A stretch of DNA of 64,000 bases from Candidatus Latescibacterota bacterium (GTDB lineage: Bacteria; Latescibacterota; UBA2968): assembly GCA_022823725.1 (NCBI GenBank), contig JAJEHL010000026.1, positions 1 to 64,000 of the forward strand, written 5' to 3'. The position numbers were made by a program, and so were the translations under genes. The notes under the pieces are model-generated. The model was given only the letters and a program-made list of their open reading frames with translations, searched no databases and was not told where the DNA came from. Below are positions 46,250-55,201 of this stretch, in pieces (the stretch's first letter is position 1; the number at the start of each line of letters is the position of its first letter).

Positions 46250-47569
46250 TTACCCCCCCAAATATTTAGGCAGAGAAGTCGCCATCTCGGGAAACGCGAT
46301 CACGAGCGTCAGGCCAATCAGTTGAATAATAATAAACGGAATAATCCCCCGATAAATATGGCCCGTGCGGACCTCGGGCGGGGCGACCCCCTTCAGATAA
46401 AAAAGTGAAAAACCAAAAGGCGGCGTCAAAAAAGACGTCTGCAAATTCATCGCAATCAGAATACCCAACCACAGAAGATCCACCCCCAACGCCACAAAAA
46501 TAGGCGCCACAACCGGAACAATAATAAACGTAATCTCGATAAAATCGATAAAAAAGCCCGCCACAAAAATCATAACCATCACAAGCGCGAGAAACGCCCC
46601 CGGACTCATATTCGCCGAAAGAATGAGATTCGTCAAATACGCATCGCCGTGCATACCGCGAAACACCAGACCAAACGCCGTAGCCCCCACCAGAATAATA
46701 AAAACCATACACGTCAGATGGGTCGTCTCCACCATCACCGACTTCAGCGTCGCATAAGAAAACTTCTTTTGCAGCACCGTCAAAAGCGTCGCGCCAAACG
46801 CACCCACAGCCGCCGCCTCGGTAGGTGAAGCAATCCCCGCAAAAATAGAACCCAGCACCGCAACAACGAGAACAGCCGGCAGCACAAACGCCTGAAAAAC
46901 GCGCTTCACCATCGCCCTGCCGTGAAACTGCGCGAGTTCTTCCTCTGGCATCGCCGGTGCCCACTCGGACTTAAAAATCGCGACCAAAACGAGATAAACC
47001 ACATAAAGCCCCACCAGAACAAAACCCGGCACCACAGCCCCCACAAACATATCCCCAATCGAAACATTCAGCACACTACCCAACAGCACCAGCACAATAC
47101 TCGGCGGAATAATCTGCCCCAAAGTACCCGACGCCGAAATCGTCCCCGTCGCCACCTCCGCACGGTATCCCCGCTTCAGCATCGTTGGCAAACTCAGCAA
47201 CCCCATCGTCACCACAGTCGCCCCCACAATACCCGTAGAAGCCCCGAACAGCGCCCCCACAGCAACCACAGAAATCGCCAGCCCCCCGCGCAAATGACCA
47301 AAAAGCAGGGCCATAGTCTCCAGCAAATTCTCAGCCAGCCCGGACTTCTCTAACATCACCCCCATAAACACAAACAAAGGCACGGCAATCAGCACATAAT
47401 TCGTCATCACGCCCCAGATACGCAGGGGCAAAAGATTGAAAAAAGCGGGCCCAAACGTCACATAACCCAAAATAAAAGAAACACCACCGAGCGTAAACGC
47501 AACCGGAAAACCGAGCAAAAGAAGAAGGAAAAGGACACCAAACAGAATCAGGGGCATCGCCTCAATCAT
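46250..47569 (-). CDS. TRAP transporter large permease (DctM-type)
   Basis: A 439-residue protein with about 12-13 hydrophobic segments. It has the DctM blocks LLGFPVAFTLGG, VPLFVFMGVMLEKSG, GASTGIVGATVVTMG and IASPTEAAAVGAFGA. It is the ion-coupled transport subunit in the inner membrane. Its start overlaps the stop of the small permease gene (ATGA). The gene ends 3 bp from the end of the convergent binding-protein gene. Confidence 0.93.
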   Translation of the reverse strand: MIEAMPLILFGVLFLLLLLGFPVAFTLGGVSFILGYVTFGPAFFNLLPLRIWGVMTNYVLIAVPLFVFMGVMLEKSGLAENLLETMALLFGHLRGGLAISVVAVGALFGASTGIVGATVVTMGLLSLPTMLKRGYRAEVATGTISASGTLGQIIPPSIVLVLLGSVLNVSIGDMFVGAVVPGFVLVGLYVVYLVLVAIFKSEWAPAMPEEELAQFHGRAMVKRVFQAFVLPAVLVVAVLGSIFAGIASPTEAAAVGAFGATLLTVLQKKFSYATLKSVMVETTHLTCMVFIILVGATAFGLVFRGMHGDAYLTNLILSANMSPGAFLALVMVMIFVAGFFIDFIEITFIIVPVVAPIFVALGVDLLWLGILIAMNLQTSFLTPPFGFSLFYLKGVAPPEVRTGHIYRGIIPFIIIQLIGLTLVIAFPEMATSLPKYLGG

Positions 47570-48084
47570 CCATCCACCTCCTCATCCCGGATGGAAAGCA
47601 AAGACCGACACGCCAGACCCACACCCTGTAGCAAAAGCAAAACAAAACCCAGCGGAATAGCCGCCTTCAGCACCCACCGCGCGGGCAGCCCCCCCGGATC
47701 GGGCGACGTCTCCCCAATATGGAACGCACTAACCACAAAATACTGCGAACTCACAATCACAATAATGCAAAACGGAATCAAAAACAGAACACTACCAATC
47801 AGATTCACCCACGCCTGTTTGCGAGCAGAAAACCGGCTATAAAAAACATCCACGCGCACGTGTTGATCGTGCTTGAGCGAATACGCAGCGCCAAGCAAAA
47901 AAATAAGCCCGAACAAATGCCATTCCAATTCCTGAACAGCAACCAGGCTATTCTTCAACAAATACCGGGTAAAAACATCGTAACACACCACCGCCACCAG
48001 CACAGCGGTAAGCCACGCGACAACACGGCCAACGCGCTCATTTAATCCATCGACAAATCGGATATATACTCTTAAAACCTGCAA
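47566..48084 (-). CDS. TRAP transporter small permease (DctQ-type)
   Basis: A 172-residue membrane protein with four spans, matching DctQ in length. Family marks are LTAVLVAVVCYDVFTRY, ELEWHLFGLIFLLGAAYSLKHDQHVRVD and GFVLLLLQG. I chose TTG 48084 because GAGGAG lies 6 bp before it. A longer frame to 48240 would run through a repeat C element. It is co-transcribed with the large permease. Confidence 0.8.
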   Translation of the reverse strand: MQVLRVYIRFVDGLNERVGRVVAWLTAVLVAVVCYDVFTRYLLKNSLVAVQELEWHLFGLIFLLGAAYSLKHDQHVRVDVFYSRFSARKQAWVNLIGSVLFLIPFCIIVIVSSQYFVVSAFHIGETSPDPGGLPARWVLKAAIPLGFVLLLLQGVGLACRSLLSIRDEEVDG

Positions 48085-48106
48085 AATACGCTCCTCGAAA
48101 AGAGAA

Positions 48107-48147
48107 TCAGGATGTGCAGGATGAAAGGATGAACAGGATAAAATCAA
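48107..48147 (+). repeat. Repeat C (AGGAT-rich element)
   Basis: The core ATCAGGATNNNCAGGAT followed by GGATGAACAGGATAAAA recurs at 58498-58534 and, shortened, at 62026-62056. The rest of the gap to 48405 is AT-rich with no recognisable gene; it should hold the divergent promoters. Confidence 0.7.
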
Positions 48148-48405
48148 AGGCAAACACAGATAAAAGGCTGTGGTTGCTTGCGTAACGCCAATAATATAAA
48201 TAAATACGTATTGTATAAGACAAAAAACGAATACAATCACCGCAACGGGCGGTCATGGGGCACCGGCCCTACATGCGTTGTGATACAGGTTTGAAATTAG
48301 TGTAATATTGAGTATCTTTAGAAAGTCTCAAGAAAAGCATTCTGGTTTAAATTTATTGAATGATGTCCTCTCCTCTGATCATAATGAAACCAAAGGAATA
48401 AAAAA

Positions 48406-48657
48406 ATGCAGATGATTCAGATTGAAGTGCCAGAAGAGATTTTTCTATCCTTAAAAGAGACGCCTGAAGAATTTACCCAAGAGGTCCGCATGGCTGCCGC
48501 CGCCAAGCTCTATGAAATGGGTAAGATATCTTCTGGGCATGCTGCTGAATTTGCGGGCATGTCGCGCATCCAATTTCTCCAAAATATGGGTCACTACGGT
48601 GTGTCCATATTTGATATGACAGATGAAGAATTAGAACAGGACCTCCAAAATGCCTGA
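48406..48657 (+). CDS. UPF0175 family antitoxin-like protein
   Basis: An 83-residue UPF0175 protein. Typical blocks are VPEEIFLSLKETPEEF, AAAAKLYEMGKISSGHAAEFAGMSRIQFL and FDMTDEELEQDL. The middle block is a helix-turn-helix-like DNA-binding segment. These proteins usually precede a DUF3368 PIN-domain toxin. Here the toxin gene is cut to its first codons, leaving an orphan antitoxin. The AT-rich composition differs from that of the sulfatase next to it. Confidence 0.85.
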   Translation: MQMIQIEVPEEIFLSLKETPEEFTQEVRMAAAAKLYEMGKISSGHAAEFAGMSRIQFLQNMGHYGVSIFDMTDEELEQDLQNA

Positions 48658-48682
48658 GGTCGTGATCAGCAATACATCCCCA
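48650..48682 (+). pseudogene. Remnant of a DUF3368 PIN-type toxin gene
   Basis: A start codon overlaps the end of the UPF0175 gene and encodes MPEVVISNTSP. That matches the start of DUF3368 toxins (VISDTSPLIAL-like). After this the reading frame is unrelated and runs into the next gene's leader. The first 11 codons are thus all that survives; a deletion probably joined this point to the sulfatase leader. Confidence 0.65.
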
Positions 48683-48726
48683 AACGCGCCCATGAATTAC
48701 CTCAACCCACAACAAGGAGTAACCCC

Positions 48727-50157
48727 ATGTCAAAACAACCGAACATCCTCCTCTTCATCAGCGACCAACAGCGAACAGACACCTTGAAATGTTATGGCAA
48801 CGACTGGATACAATCGCCGCACCAGGACGCCCTTGCAGAGCGCAGCTTCGTCTTTGAAAACACCTACGTCACCCAACCCGTATGCACCCCTGCCCGCGGA
48901 TCCCTCATGACCGGCCTGTACCCGCACAACCACGAATGCATGGTCAACCGGGACATATTGAGCGACGACATCGCATCCATCGCAGAAATGCTACCCGACA
49001 CCTATCGAAAAGCCATGTTCGGAAAATGGCACCTCGGCGACGACTCCGTGCGACAGCACGGCTTTGACGAATGGATCAGCACAGAAGACGACCACCGCAA
49101 CAAATACTCCCGCCCCGGCTTGCCCTTCAGCAGCTATTACTACTGGATGAAAGAACAGGGCATAGAACCCCAAAACAACAGCGCCACCGGAGAAATCATC
49201 TTCTCACCGCGCCAGCGATCCCAACTCCCCGCAGAATACCAGATGGGCACCTTCATCGCCAACCACTCCGAACGATTCATCCGGGAAAACACAGACCGCC
49301 CCTGGCTCCTCGTATTCAGCACATTTGAGCCACACCCCCCAATGACCGGACCCTATGACGGCATGTACGACCCCGATACCCTGCCCGTTGGCCCCACCTT
49401 CATCAAAAAACCAGAAGGACACGCCCTATTTAACCGCGCCCGCGCAGAACACTACCTCAGCAACACCGTTGAAGGTCAAGACCTGCGCGAAGAAGCATCC
49501 TGGCGAAAACTGCGGGCGCAATACTACGGCAACGTAAAAATCATCGACGACGCCATAGGCCGCATGGTACAGGCACTGGAAGAAACCGGACAAATGGAAA
49601 ACACCGTCTTTGCCGTCACCAGCGACCACGGCGAAATGGCAGGCGATCACGCCATGCTGGAAAAACGCGCATTCTACGAAGAATCCGCGCGCGTACCCAT
49701 GATCTTAAGCGTCCCGTGGCTCACACAAACGCAAAAGCGCATCGACGGCGTCTTTGGACACGCCGACCTCATCGCCACCCTCATAGAATTGGCCAACCAG
49801 CCCCTTCCCCAAACCCTGCCGGGCCGCCCGTGTGCCGACGTCTTAAGCGGCGAAACCGACCTGCGCGACCACACCGCATTCATGGAATGGAACGGCATAG
49901 GCGACCGCAATTTGGGCAACCCCAAAATCAACCTCATGGCCAAATTGCCCTGGCGCTGTGCCGTAACCGGAGACCGGTGGAAACTCAACCTATGTGCCGG
50001 CGACCAGTGCGAACTATTCGACCTGAACAACGACCCTTATGAAGAAACCAACCTCTTTGACGACCCGGCGCACCGCGACCGGGCGCGGGAAATCGCGGCT
50101 CGCATACGACTGTGGCAACACGAAACAAATGACCATGCGCCTTTGCCGGGGATTTAA
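48727..50157 (+). CDS. Sulfatase (type I, formylglycine)
   Basis: A 476-residue sulfatase. PNILLFISDQQRTD bears the first metal Asp, and CTPAR has Cys 53 for formylglycine conversion. FGKWHLGDDS is the usual second block and VTSDHGEMAGDH the C-terminal metal site. No signal peptide is seen. ACAAGGAG precedes ATG 48727. The substrate is unknown. The gene follows the broken toxin-antitoxin locus. Confidence 0.92.
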   Translation: MSKQPNILLFISDQQRTDTLKCYGNDWIQSPHQDALAERSFVFENTYVTQPVCTPARGSLMTGLYPHNHECMVNRDILSDDIASIAEMLPDTYRKAMFGKWHLGDDSVRQHGFDEWISTEDDHRNKYSRPGLPFSSYYYWMKEQGIEPQNNSATGEIIFSPRQRSQLPAEYQMGTFIANHSERFIRENTDRPWLLVFSTFEPHPPMTGPYDGMYDPDTLPVGPTFIKKPEGHALFNRARAEHYLSNTVEGQDLREEASWRKLRAQYYGNVKIIDDAIGRMVQALEETGQMENTVFAVTSDHGEMAGDHAMLEKRAFYEESARVPMILSVPWLTQTQKRIDGVFGHADLIATLIELANQPLPQTLPGRPCADVLSGETDLRDHTAFMEWNGIGDRNLGNPKINLMAKLPWRCAVTGDRWKLNLCAGDQCELFDLNNDPYEETNLFDDPAHRDRAREIAARIRLWQHETNDHAPLPGI

Positions 50158-50178
50158 AAGCAAAGGAAAGGCAAAATC

Positions 50179-50217
50179 AAAACCTCTGGATCGCGGCTAA
50201 CACCCTGCCGCGATGAC
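50179..50217 (+). repeat. Repeat A
   Basis: AAAACCTCTGGATCGCGGCT, spacer, then CTGCCGCGATGAC, directly after the sulfatase gene. Confidence 0.85.
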
Positions 50218-50273
50218 AAGTCGCTTATCACGCCCCTACTGAATTGACATTCAAACTCCTGTAACAATTTACC

Positions 50274-50301
50274 TTGCATATAAGAAGAGAATAGCTATAT
50301 T
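50274..50301 (+). promoter_or_regulatory. Candidate promoter of the small gene at 50494
   Basis: TTGCAT (50274-50279) and TATATT (50296-50301) with a 16-bp spacer lie in an AT-rich stretch. This would leave a leader of about 185 bases before the small gene, with no clear structure seen in it. Confidence 0.35.
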
Positions 50302-50493
50302 GCATATCGAGTGAGAACGCGGAATTGCGGGTATTAGTCATTCTTTTCGCAGAGTTTCCCCTATCTCTGCTAACTGTACCCCTCTCCACCTTCCGAGTAT
50401 CTCGCTTTTTTTCCTCTACAATTCGTTCCGACTCTCTATTTCTATCAGAGAGCGGTGTAGTATGTTTCACATCTGCTGTTAAGGAATCCCGTC

Positions 50494-50706
50494 ATGAACG
50501 ACACGGCGTTGTTAAAACTGCTGGAGGCTGGGATAGACGAAGACGTTGCTGCTACACAACTGAACATTTCTCCCCAACAGGTTAAGGGACGAATCAGAGA
50601 ATATTTGCAAGCAGGCATCTTAAATTGCAATGGCGAACGCGAAACCATCAACTGGAAAGCCTTTGGCAAATGGAAAAAACTGGCACAAACTGTTGAAACC
50701 GTATAG
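50494..50706 (+). CDS. Small helix-turn-helix-like protein
   Basis: A 70-residue protein of unknown family. Residues about 15-45 (EDVAATQLNISPQQVKGRIREYLQAG) look like a helix-turn-helix of winged-helix type, so it may bind nucleic acid. It has its own candidate promoter upstream and a strong terminator 31 bp downstream, suggesting a single-gene transcript. The ribosome-binding site (TTAAGGAA) is good. The role is unknown. Confidence 0.65.
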   Translation: MNDTALLKLLEAGIDEDVAATQLNISPQQVKGRIREYLQAGILNCNGERETINWKAFGKWKKLAQTVETV

Positions 50707-50737
50707 AACAAGCAAAAACGGATTTATATAACAAGAT

Positions 50738-50772
50738 GGGCAGTCGCCTGTGAGCAACTGCCCGTTTTTTTT
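50738..50772 (+). terminator. Rho-independent terminator
   Basis: GGGCAGT (50738-50744) pairs with ACTGCCC (50757-50763), followed by G and eight T residues. Confidence 0.9.
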
Positions 50773-50785
50773 GGGAGAACGAAGC

Positions 50786-51997
50786 GTGGAAATAGGTAAA
50801 TGGTGTACCTCCATTCTCTTTCTTTCCATCTGTCTCAACTGCACCTCGCAAAAACAGGAGCTACAAATGGGTGTAGATGTATTTTTGCAACACCACACCC
50901 ATCTGGTAGCGGACGCACGGGTTGGATTGATCACCAATCCAACCGGACGCACAAAAACAGGCATCACAACAATTGATGCCCTGCAGCAACACCCGGACGT
51001 AAATCTCGTCGCCCTATTTGCACTTGAACACGGAATCAAAGCAAAAGCAAAAGCCGGCGAACATGTGAGCGACACGCAAATGGACAGCCTCCCCGTATAT
51101 TCCCTCTACGGAAGTGGCCGCTCCTTAAAATCCTCACTGGACAACATCGACGTCATAATCTACGACATACAGGACGTAGGCAGCAGAGCCTACACCTACA
51201 TCTGGAGCCTGACCAAAATCATAAAAGCCGCGGGCGAACACGACAAGCGCGTCATCGTCCTCGACCGCCCCAATCCCCTCGGCGGACTCACAGTAGATGG
51301 ACCCATAACCGAAGAAAAATGGCACTCCTTAGTCGCGGGCTATTATCCAGTACCCCGCGCGTATGGACTCACAGTAGGAGAACTCGCGCGCTACCTCAAC
51401 CGGGAACACCTGCTCGCGTGCGCCCTCACAGTCGTCCCCATGAAAGGATACCAGCGCAACACGCGCTGGACAGACATCGGACGCGAATGGATCCCGCCAT
51501 CGCCCAACATCCCATCGCCCCAGGCTGCCATAACCTTTGCCGCAACCGGAACCATTGGCGCATTGGGGACGGTACACATCGGCATTGGAACCGACATGCC
51601 CTTTCAAATCGTTGGCGCGCCGTGGATCAACGCAGAAAAAAGCACCCGCATGCTGAACGCCATGCAACTGCCCGGCGTAGAATTTCAACCCCTGATATTT
51701 GTACCCGACACATGGCTCTTTCGCAACAAAAAAGTACAGGCTATATTCCTGCACATAACAGACCCCATCGCCTTTCGCCCAACGCGCACAGAAGTGGCTA
51801 TACTCGCCCATCTCGTGGCAACATATCCCGAATTCACAATCCCAAAAGACCGGTATAAACGCTTTGACCAGGCCATGGGAACCAGCACCGTGCGCGAAGC
51901 CCTCTTAAAAGGCGACACTGCGCGGGAAATATGGGAGCGATGGGAAGAGGCGTTGGAGGAATTCGCTACTGTGAGGGAAAAATACTTTTTGTATTAA
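50786..51997 (+). CDS. DUF1343 protein, NamZ-like exo-beta-N-acetylmuramidase
   Basis: A 403-residue protein of the DUF1343 family, for which NamZ is an exo-acting N-acetylmuramidase in cell-wall turnover. Marks include RVGLITNPTGRT, LFALEHGIKAKAKAGE, YDIQDVGSRAYTYIWSL, VLDRPNPLGG and GIGTDMPFQIVGAPW. GTG 50786 starts just after the terminator of the preceding gene, with GGGAG as RBS. Residues 1-20 are hydrophobic and end in Cys (LNC), so it may be exported, possibly as a lipoprotein, though the lipobox is atypical. The relatives' function is family knowledge; the substrate here is inferred. Confidence 0.85.
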   Translation: MEIGKWCTSILFLSICLNCTSQKQELQMGVDVFLQHHTHLVADARVGLITNPTGRTKTGITTIDALQQHPDVNLVALFALEHGIKAKAKAGEHVSDTQMDSLPVYSLYGSGRSLKSSLDNIDVIIYDIQDVGSRAYTYIWSLTKIIKAAGEHDKRVIVLDRPNPLGGLTVDGPITEEKWHSLVAGYYPVPRAYGLTVGELARYLNREHLLACALTVVPMKGYQRNTRWTDIGREWIPPSPNIPSPQAAITFAATGTIGALGTVHIGIGTDMPFQIVGAPWINAEKSTRMLNAMQLPGVEFQPLIFVPDTWLFRNKKVQAIFLHITDPIAFRPTRTEVAILAHLVATYPEFTIPKDRYKRFDQAMGTSTVREALLKGDTAREIWERWEEALEEFATVREKYFLY

Positions 51998-52028
51998 ACA
52001 CGAATAGACGAACCCCTCCCAACCACCC

Positions 52029-52067
52029 AAAACCTCTGGATTGCGGCTAAAAACATGCCGCAATGAC
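52029..52067 (+). repeat. Repeat A, matched-change copy
   Basis: This copy has ATTGCGGC with GCCGCAAT instead of ATCGCGGC with GCCGCGAT. Both arms changed so that the stem still pairs, which supports a real hairpin. Confidence 0.85.
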
Positions 52068-52135
52068 GATGGATGGGATTGATCGCTGATTTTTGACCAC
52101 TGACCGTTGATTCGTTGATTCGTAAGGAGTCTCTT

Positions 52136-52762
52136 ATGCCCGGCATCATATTCTGGGATGTCGATACCCAATACGACTTCATCATGCCCGACGGCAAACT
52201 CTACGTCACCGCATCGGAAAACCGCTTGCCCAACCTCAAAAAACTCACAGACTATGCCAGACAACGGGGCATCCCCATCTACGGCTCGGTTGACAACCAC
52301 CAGATAACCGACCCCGAAATCTCCGACAACCCGGACTTTCAGGAAACCTTTCCCCCTCACTGCATAGCTGGAACCTCTGGACAAAAAAAAGTACCCGAAA
52401 CCCAACCGCAAAACCCCCTCTGGATCGACCCGGACGCCCCGGGCGACCTCATCGACCAGGTACAAAAACACCGCGGTGAAATCATCTTTCGCAAACAGCG
52501 CTTCGATGTCTTCACCAACCCCAACGTCGAACCCGTACTCAACGCCGTCAAACCCGACCGCATCGTCCTCTACGGCGTAGCCCTCGACGTCTGCAACGCC
52601 TATGCAATTAACGGCTTCTTAAAACGCAACACAGCACCGATACAACTCGTCCTGGACGCCACACAAGCCATCGACCCCAAACGCGGCGACCGCATGGTAG
52701 CCGAATGGCGACAACAGGGCGTTGAAATCGTATCGACAGATGAAATAAAATACCGCCTATGA
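52136..52762 (+). CDS. Isochorismatase-like cysteine hydrolase
   Basis: A 208-residue protein of the isochorismatase/nicotinamidase fold. The catalytic triad is visible as Asp in FWDVDTQYDF, Lys in IIFRKQRFDVF and Cys in YGVALDVCNAYA. HCIAGTSGQ resembles the family's zinc/gating region. ATG 52136 has AAGGAG upstream. Its stop overlaps the ABC transporter start (ATGA). Family members cleave amides or enol ethers; the substrate is unknown. The operon with an ABC exporter and DUF1854 suggests a shared pathway. Confidence 0.88.
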   Translation: MPGIIFWDVDTQYDFIMPDGKLYVTASENRLPNLKKLTDYARQRGIPIYGSVDNHQITDPEISDNPDFQETFPPHCIAGTSGQKKVPETQPQNPLWIDPDAPGDLIDQVQKHRGEIIFRKQRFDVFTNPNVEPVLNAVKPDRIVLYGVALDVCNAYAINGFLKRNTAPIQLVLDATQAIDPKRGDRMVAEWRQQGVEIVSTDEIKYRL

Positions 52763-54543
52763 ACGTCTTCCTCCGCCTCATCACCTATGTTCGCCCTTAC
52801 CTGGGCCGCGTGTGCATCGGCATCAGTGCCACCCTCGTCATTATTGGCCTGGATGCCGCGCAACCCCTGCTCATGCGCGAAGTCATCGACAACATATTAA
52901 CCCCCTACTTCACAGAAGGGAATTATATCGGCGGCGACTTCTCCGACACAAAAATCGCAGCCGACTTCGACCTCCTTCAATACTACGCCCTGCTCCTCCT
53001 CGGCGTCTATATACTCCACACCATCTTCAGCTTCATCAACCGCTACTTACTCAACCGAACGGGCCAGGACATCCTCTTCAGCCTCCGCGTCCAGGTCTAT
53101 GACCACCTCCAGCACCTGGGCCTGCGCTTTTACAACGACCGCAGCACCGGCGAATTGATGTCGCGCGTAACCGCCGACGTCGAATCCCTCCAATACACCG
53201 TCACAGACACCCTGGAACGCGTACTCGTCAATATCGCAACCATCGTCATCTACGGCAGCATCCTCTTTGGCCTCAGCTTTGAACTCGCCCTCATTACCCT
53301 GTTGCCCATGCCCTTATACAGCGCACTCATCATCTTCTACAACCGCACCGTACGCCCCTATTACACCATGGCGCGCGAACGCATAGCCGACATCAGCGCC
53401 CTTTTGCAAGACAACCTCTCTGGCATCCGCGTCATCAAATGCTTTGCCCGCGAAGGCCACGAACTCTCTCGCTTCACCCAAAAATGCAAAGCCTTCCTCA
53501 CCATCAGCATCACCATCATCAAAACCCGCGTCGCCTTCTTCCCCCTCGCCCGCTTCGTCATCTCTATGGGACCTCTCCTCGTCCTCCTCTTTGGCGGGCG
53601 ACAAATCATCTCGGGCGAACTCACCATCGGCACCCTCTTCGCCTTTCAAAGCTTTCTCTGGCGCTTCTATGGACCCGTAGAAAGCCTCACCCGCATCAAC
53701 GACACCATCGTGCGCGCAGCCGCCTCAGCCCGTCGCATCTTTGAAATCCTGGACACCCAACCCGAAATAAAAGACACCCCCAACGCCCTCCCCTTTGACC
53801 GCCTGAACGGCGGCGTTGAATTTCAAAACGTCACCTTTGCCTACGAACACGGACCCCCTGTCCTCCAGGGCGTCTCCCTCAGCGCACAACCCGGCCAACT
53901 CATCGGCCTCGTTGGACCCAGCGGCGCGGGCAAAACCACCATCATCAACCTCATCTGCCGCTTCTACGACCCCGACTCTGGCACCGTGAGCGTTGACAGT
54001 CATGACCTCAAAAACATGCAACGCGCATCCCTGCGCAGCCAAATCGGCATGGTCTTACAAGAACCATTCCTCTTCAACGGAACCATCCGCGAAAACATCG
54101 CTTATGGCAAACTCAACGCCACCGAAACCGACATCATCAACGCCGCCATGATGGCCAACGCCCACGACTTCGTCTGCGGATTCCCGGACGCTTATGACAC
54201 CCACATTGGCGAACGGGGCGTGCGCTTATCCGGCGGCGAAAAACAGCGCATCTCCATCGCCCGCGCCATCCTCAACGACCCGCGCATCCTCATCCTGGAC
54301 GAAGCCACATCCTCTGTTGACACCGAAACCGAAATGCTCATCCAAAACGCCCTCGAACGCCTCATGGAAGGCCGCACCACCTTTGCGATAGCCCATCGCC
54401 TATCCACCGTGCGCCGCGCCGACTGCCTCTACGTCATCGACCGCGGCCAAATCGTCGAATACGGCACACACACCCAGCTACTCGCCAGCGACGGCCTCTA
54501 CGCCCGCCTGTGCGACATGCAATTTGCGTTGGAAGAGGCGTAA
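52759..54543 (+). CDS. ABC exporter, fused permease and ATPase
   Basis: A 594-residue half-transporter. Six membrane spans occupy residues about 15-300 (LGRVCIGISATLVIIGLD and later segments). The ATPase domain has GPSGAGKTT (Walker A), LSGGEKQR (signature), ILILDEATSSVD (Walker B) and an AIAHRLSTV H-loop. It works as a dimer in the inner membrane, of MsbA/lipid-or-drug exporter type. DUF1854 genes next to such transporters are a known pairing, so it is likely the transporter of that system. Confidence 0.92.
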   Translation: MNVFLRLITYVRPYLGRVCIGISATLVIIGLDAAQPLLMREVIDNILTPYFTEGNYIGGDFSDTKIAADFDLLQYYALLLLGVYILHTIFSFINRYLLNRTGQDILFSLRVQVYDHLQHLGLRFYNDRSTGELMSRVTADVESLQYTVTDTLERVLVNIATIVIYGSILFGLSFELALITLLPMPLYSALIIFYNRTVRPYYTMARERIADISALLQDNLSGIRVIKCFAREGHELSRFTQKCKAFLTISITIIKTRVAFFPLARFVISMGPLLVLLFGGRQIISGELTIGTLFAFQSFLWRFYGPVESLTRINDTIVRAAASARRIFEILDTQPEIKDTPNALPFDRLNGGVEFQNVTFAYEHGPPVLQGVSLSAQPGQLIGLVGPSGAGKTTIINLICRFYDPDSGTVSVDSHDLKNMQRASLRSQIGMVLQEPFLFNGTIRENIAYGKLNATETDIINAAMMANAHDFVCGFPDAYDTHIGERGVRLSGGEKQRISIARAILNDPRILILDEATSSVDTETEMLIQNALERLMEGRTTFAIAHRLSTVRRADCLYVIDRGQIVEYGTHTQLLASDGLYARLCDMQFALEEA

Positions 54544-54544
54544 C

Positions 54545-55087
54545 ATGGACCTCATGATACGACAACTCATCCCAGAAACCATTGACATACGTCAAAATGG
54601 CGACAGCCTGATCCTCTTTGCCGACGGAGAAGAACGGAACATCGATCACATCGTGCGATGCTTTCCCTTTTCCACGCCCGATCAATGGATCAGCCTCCGC
54701 GACCGGGACGGAACCGAACTCGGCCTCTTGCCCACACTCGACGGACTAAATGCACAATCGCGGACACGCGTTGAAGAACACCTCAGAGACCGCTATGACA
54801 TCCCCCAAATCCAGACCATACTCAACATCGAAAGCAGCAAAGAGGGCGGCACAAACTGGGACATCAACACCAACGCAGGTCCTATGAGCTTCACACTCCG
54901 CGGCGACCAGAACCTCAACCTCAACGCATTTCCCGAAATCGTATTCACCGACGCCATAACGCGCAAACGCTACAAAATCTCCGACTATACCAAACTCGAC
55001 CGCGCCAGTCAAAAAACCGCCCGCGCGTACCTGCCCATGAGCTCTCGCCACTACTCCGGGCGGCGTGGGGGGAGGGGTAGAAGGTAA
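54545..55087 (+). CDS. DUF1854 family protein
   Basis: A 180-residue DUF1854 protein. Blocks CFPFSTPDQWISLRDRDGTELG and YDIPQIQTILNI are characteristic. It starts 1 bp after the ABC transporter stop. A basic Arg/Gly-rich tail ends the protein. DUF1854 proteins are commonly paired with ABC exporters, including ones linked to cyanophycin metabolism; no cyanophycin gene is in this window. It ends at a terminator shared with the convergent proteasome operon. Confidence 0.85.
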   Translation: MDLMIRQLIPETIDIRQNGDSLILFADGEERNIDHIVRCFPFSTPDQWISLRDRDGTELGLLPTLDGLNAQSRTRVEEHLRDRYDIPQIQTILNIESSKEGGTNWDINTNAGPMSFTLRGDQNLNLNAFPEIVFTDAITRKRYKISDYTKLDRASQKTARAYLPMSSRHYSGRRGGRGRR

Positions 55088-55124
55088 AAAAAAGCCGCTG
55101 GACAATAATATCCAACGGCTAAAA
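55086..55124 (-). terminator. Terminator of the proteasome operon
   Basis: On the minus strand AGCCGTTGGA pairs with TCCAGCGGCT (one G-U pair), arms at 55111-55120 and 55093-55102, followed by a run of eight or nine T. It lies about 60 bp after the pafA stop, beyond a repeat A. Confidence 0.85.
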
Positions 55125-55201
55125 CCCTCTGGATCGCGGCTTTAACCATACCGCGATGACAATCTTCCTTCCTCCTTCACACTTCCTACTTCCCCCTTCT
55201 C
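55121..55201 (+). repeat. Repeat A and pyrimidine-rich tract
   Basis: Repeat A covers 55121-55160. TTCACACTTCCTACTTC-type sequence follows to about 55201. The pafA stop codon (55186-55188) and its last codons lie inside this tract. Confidence 0.8.
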
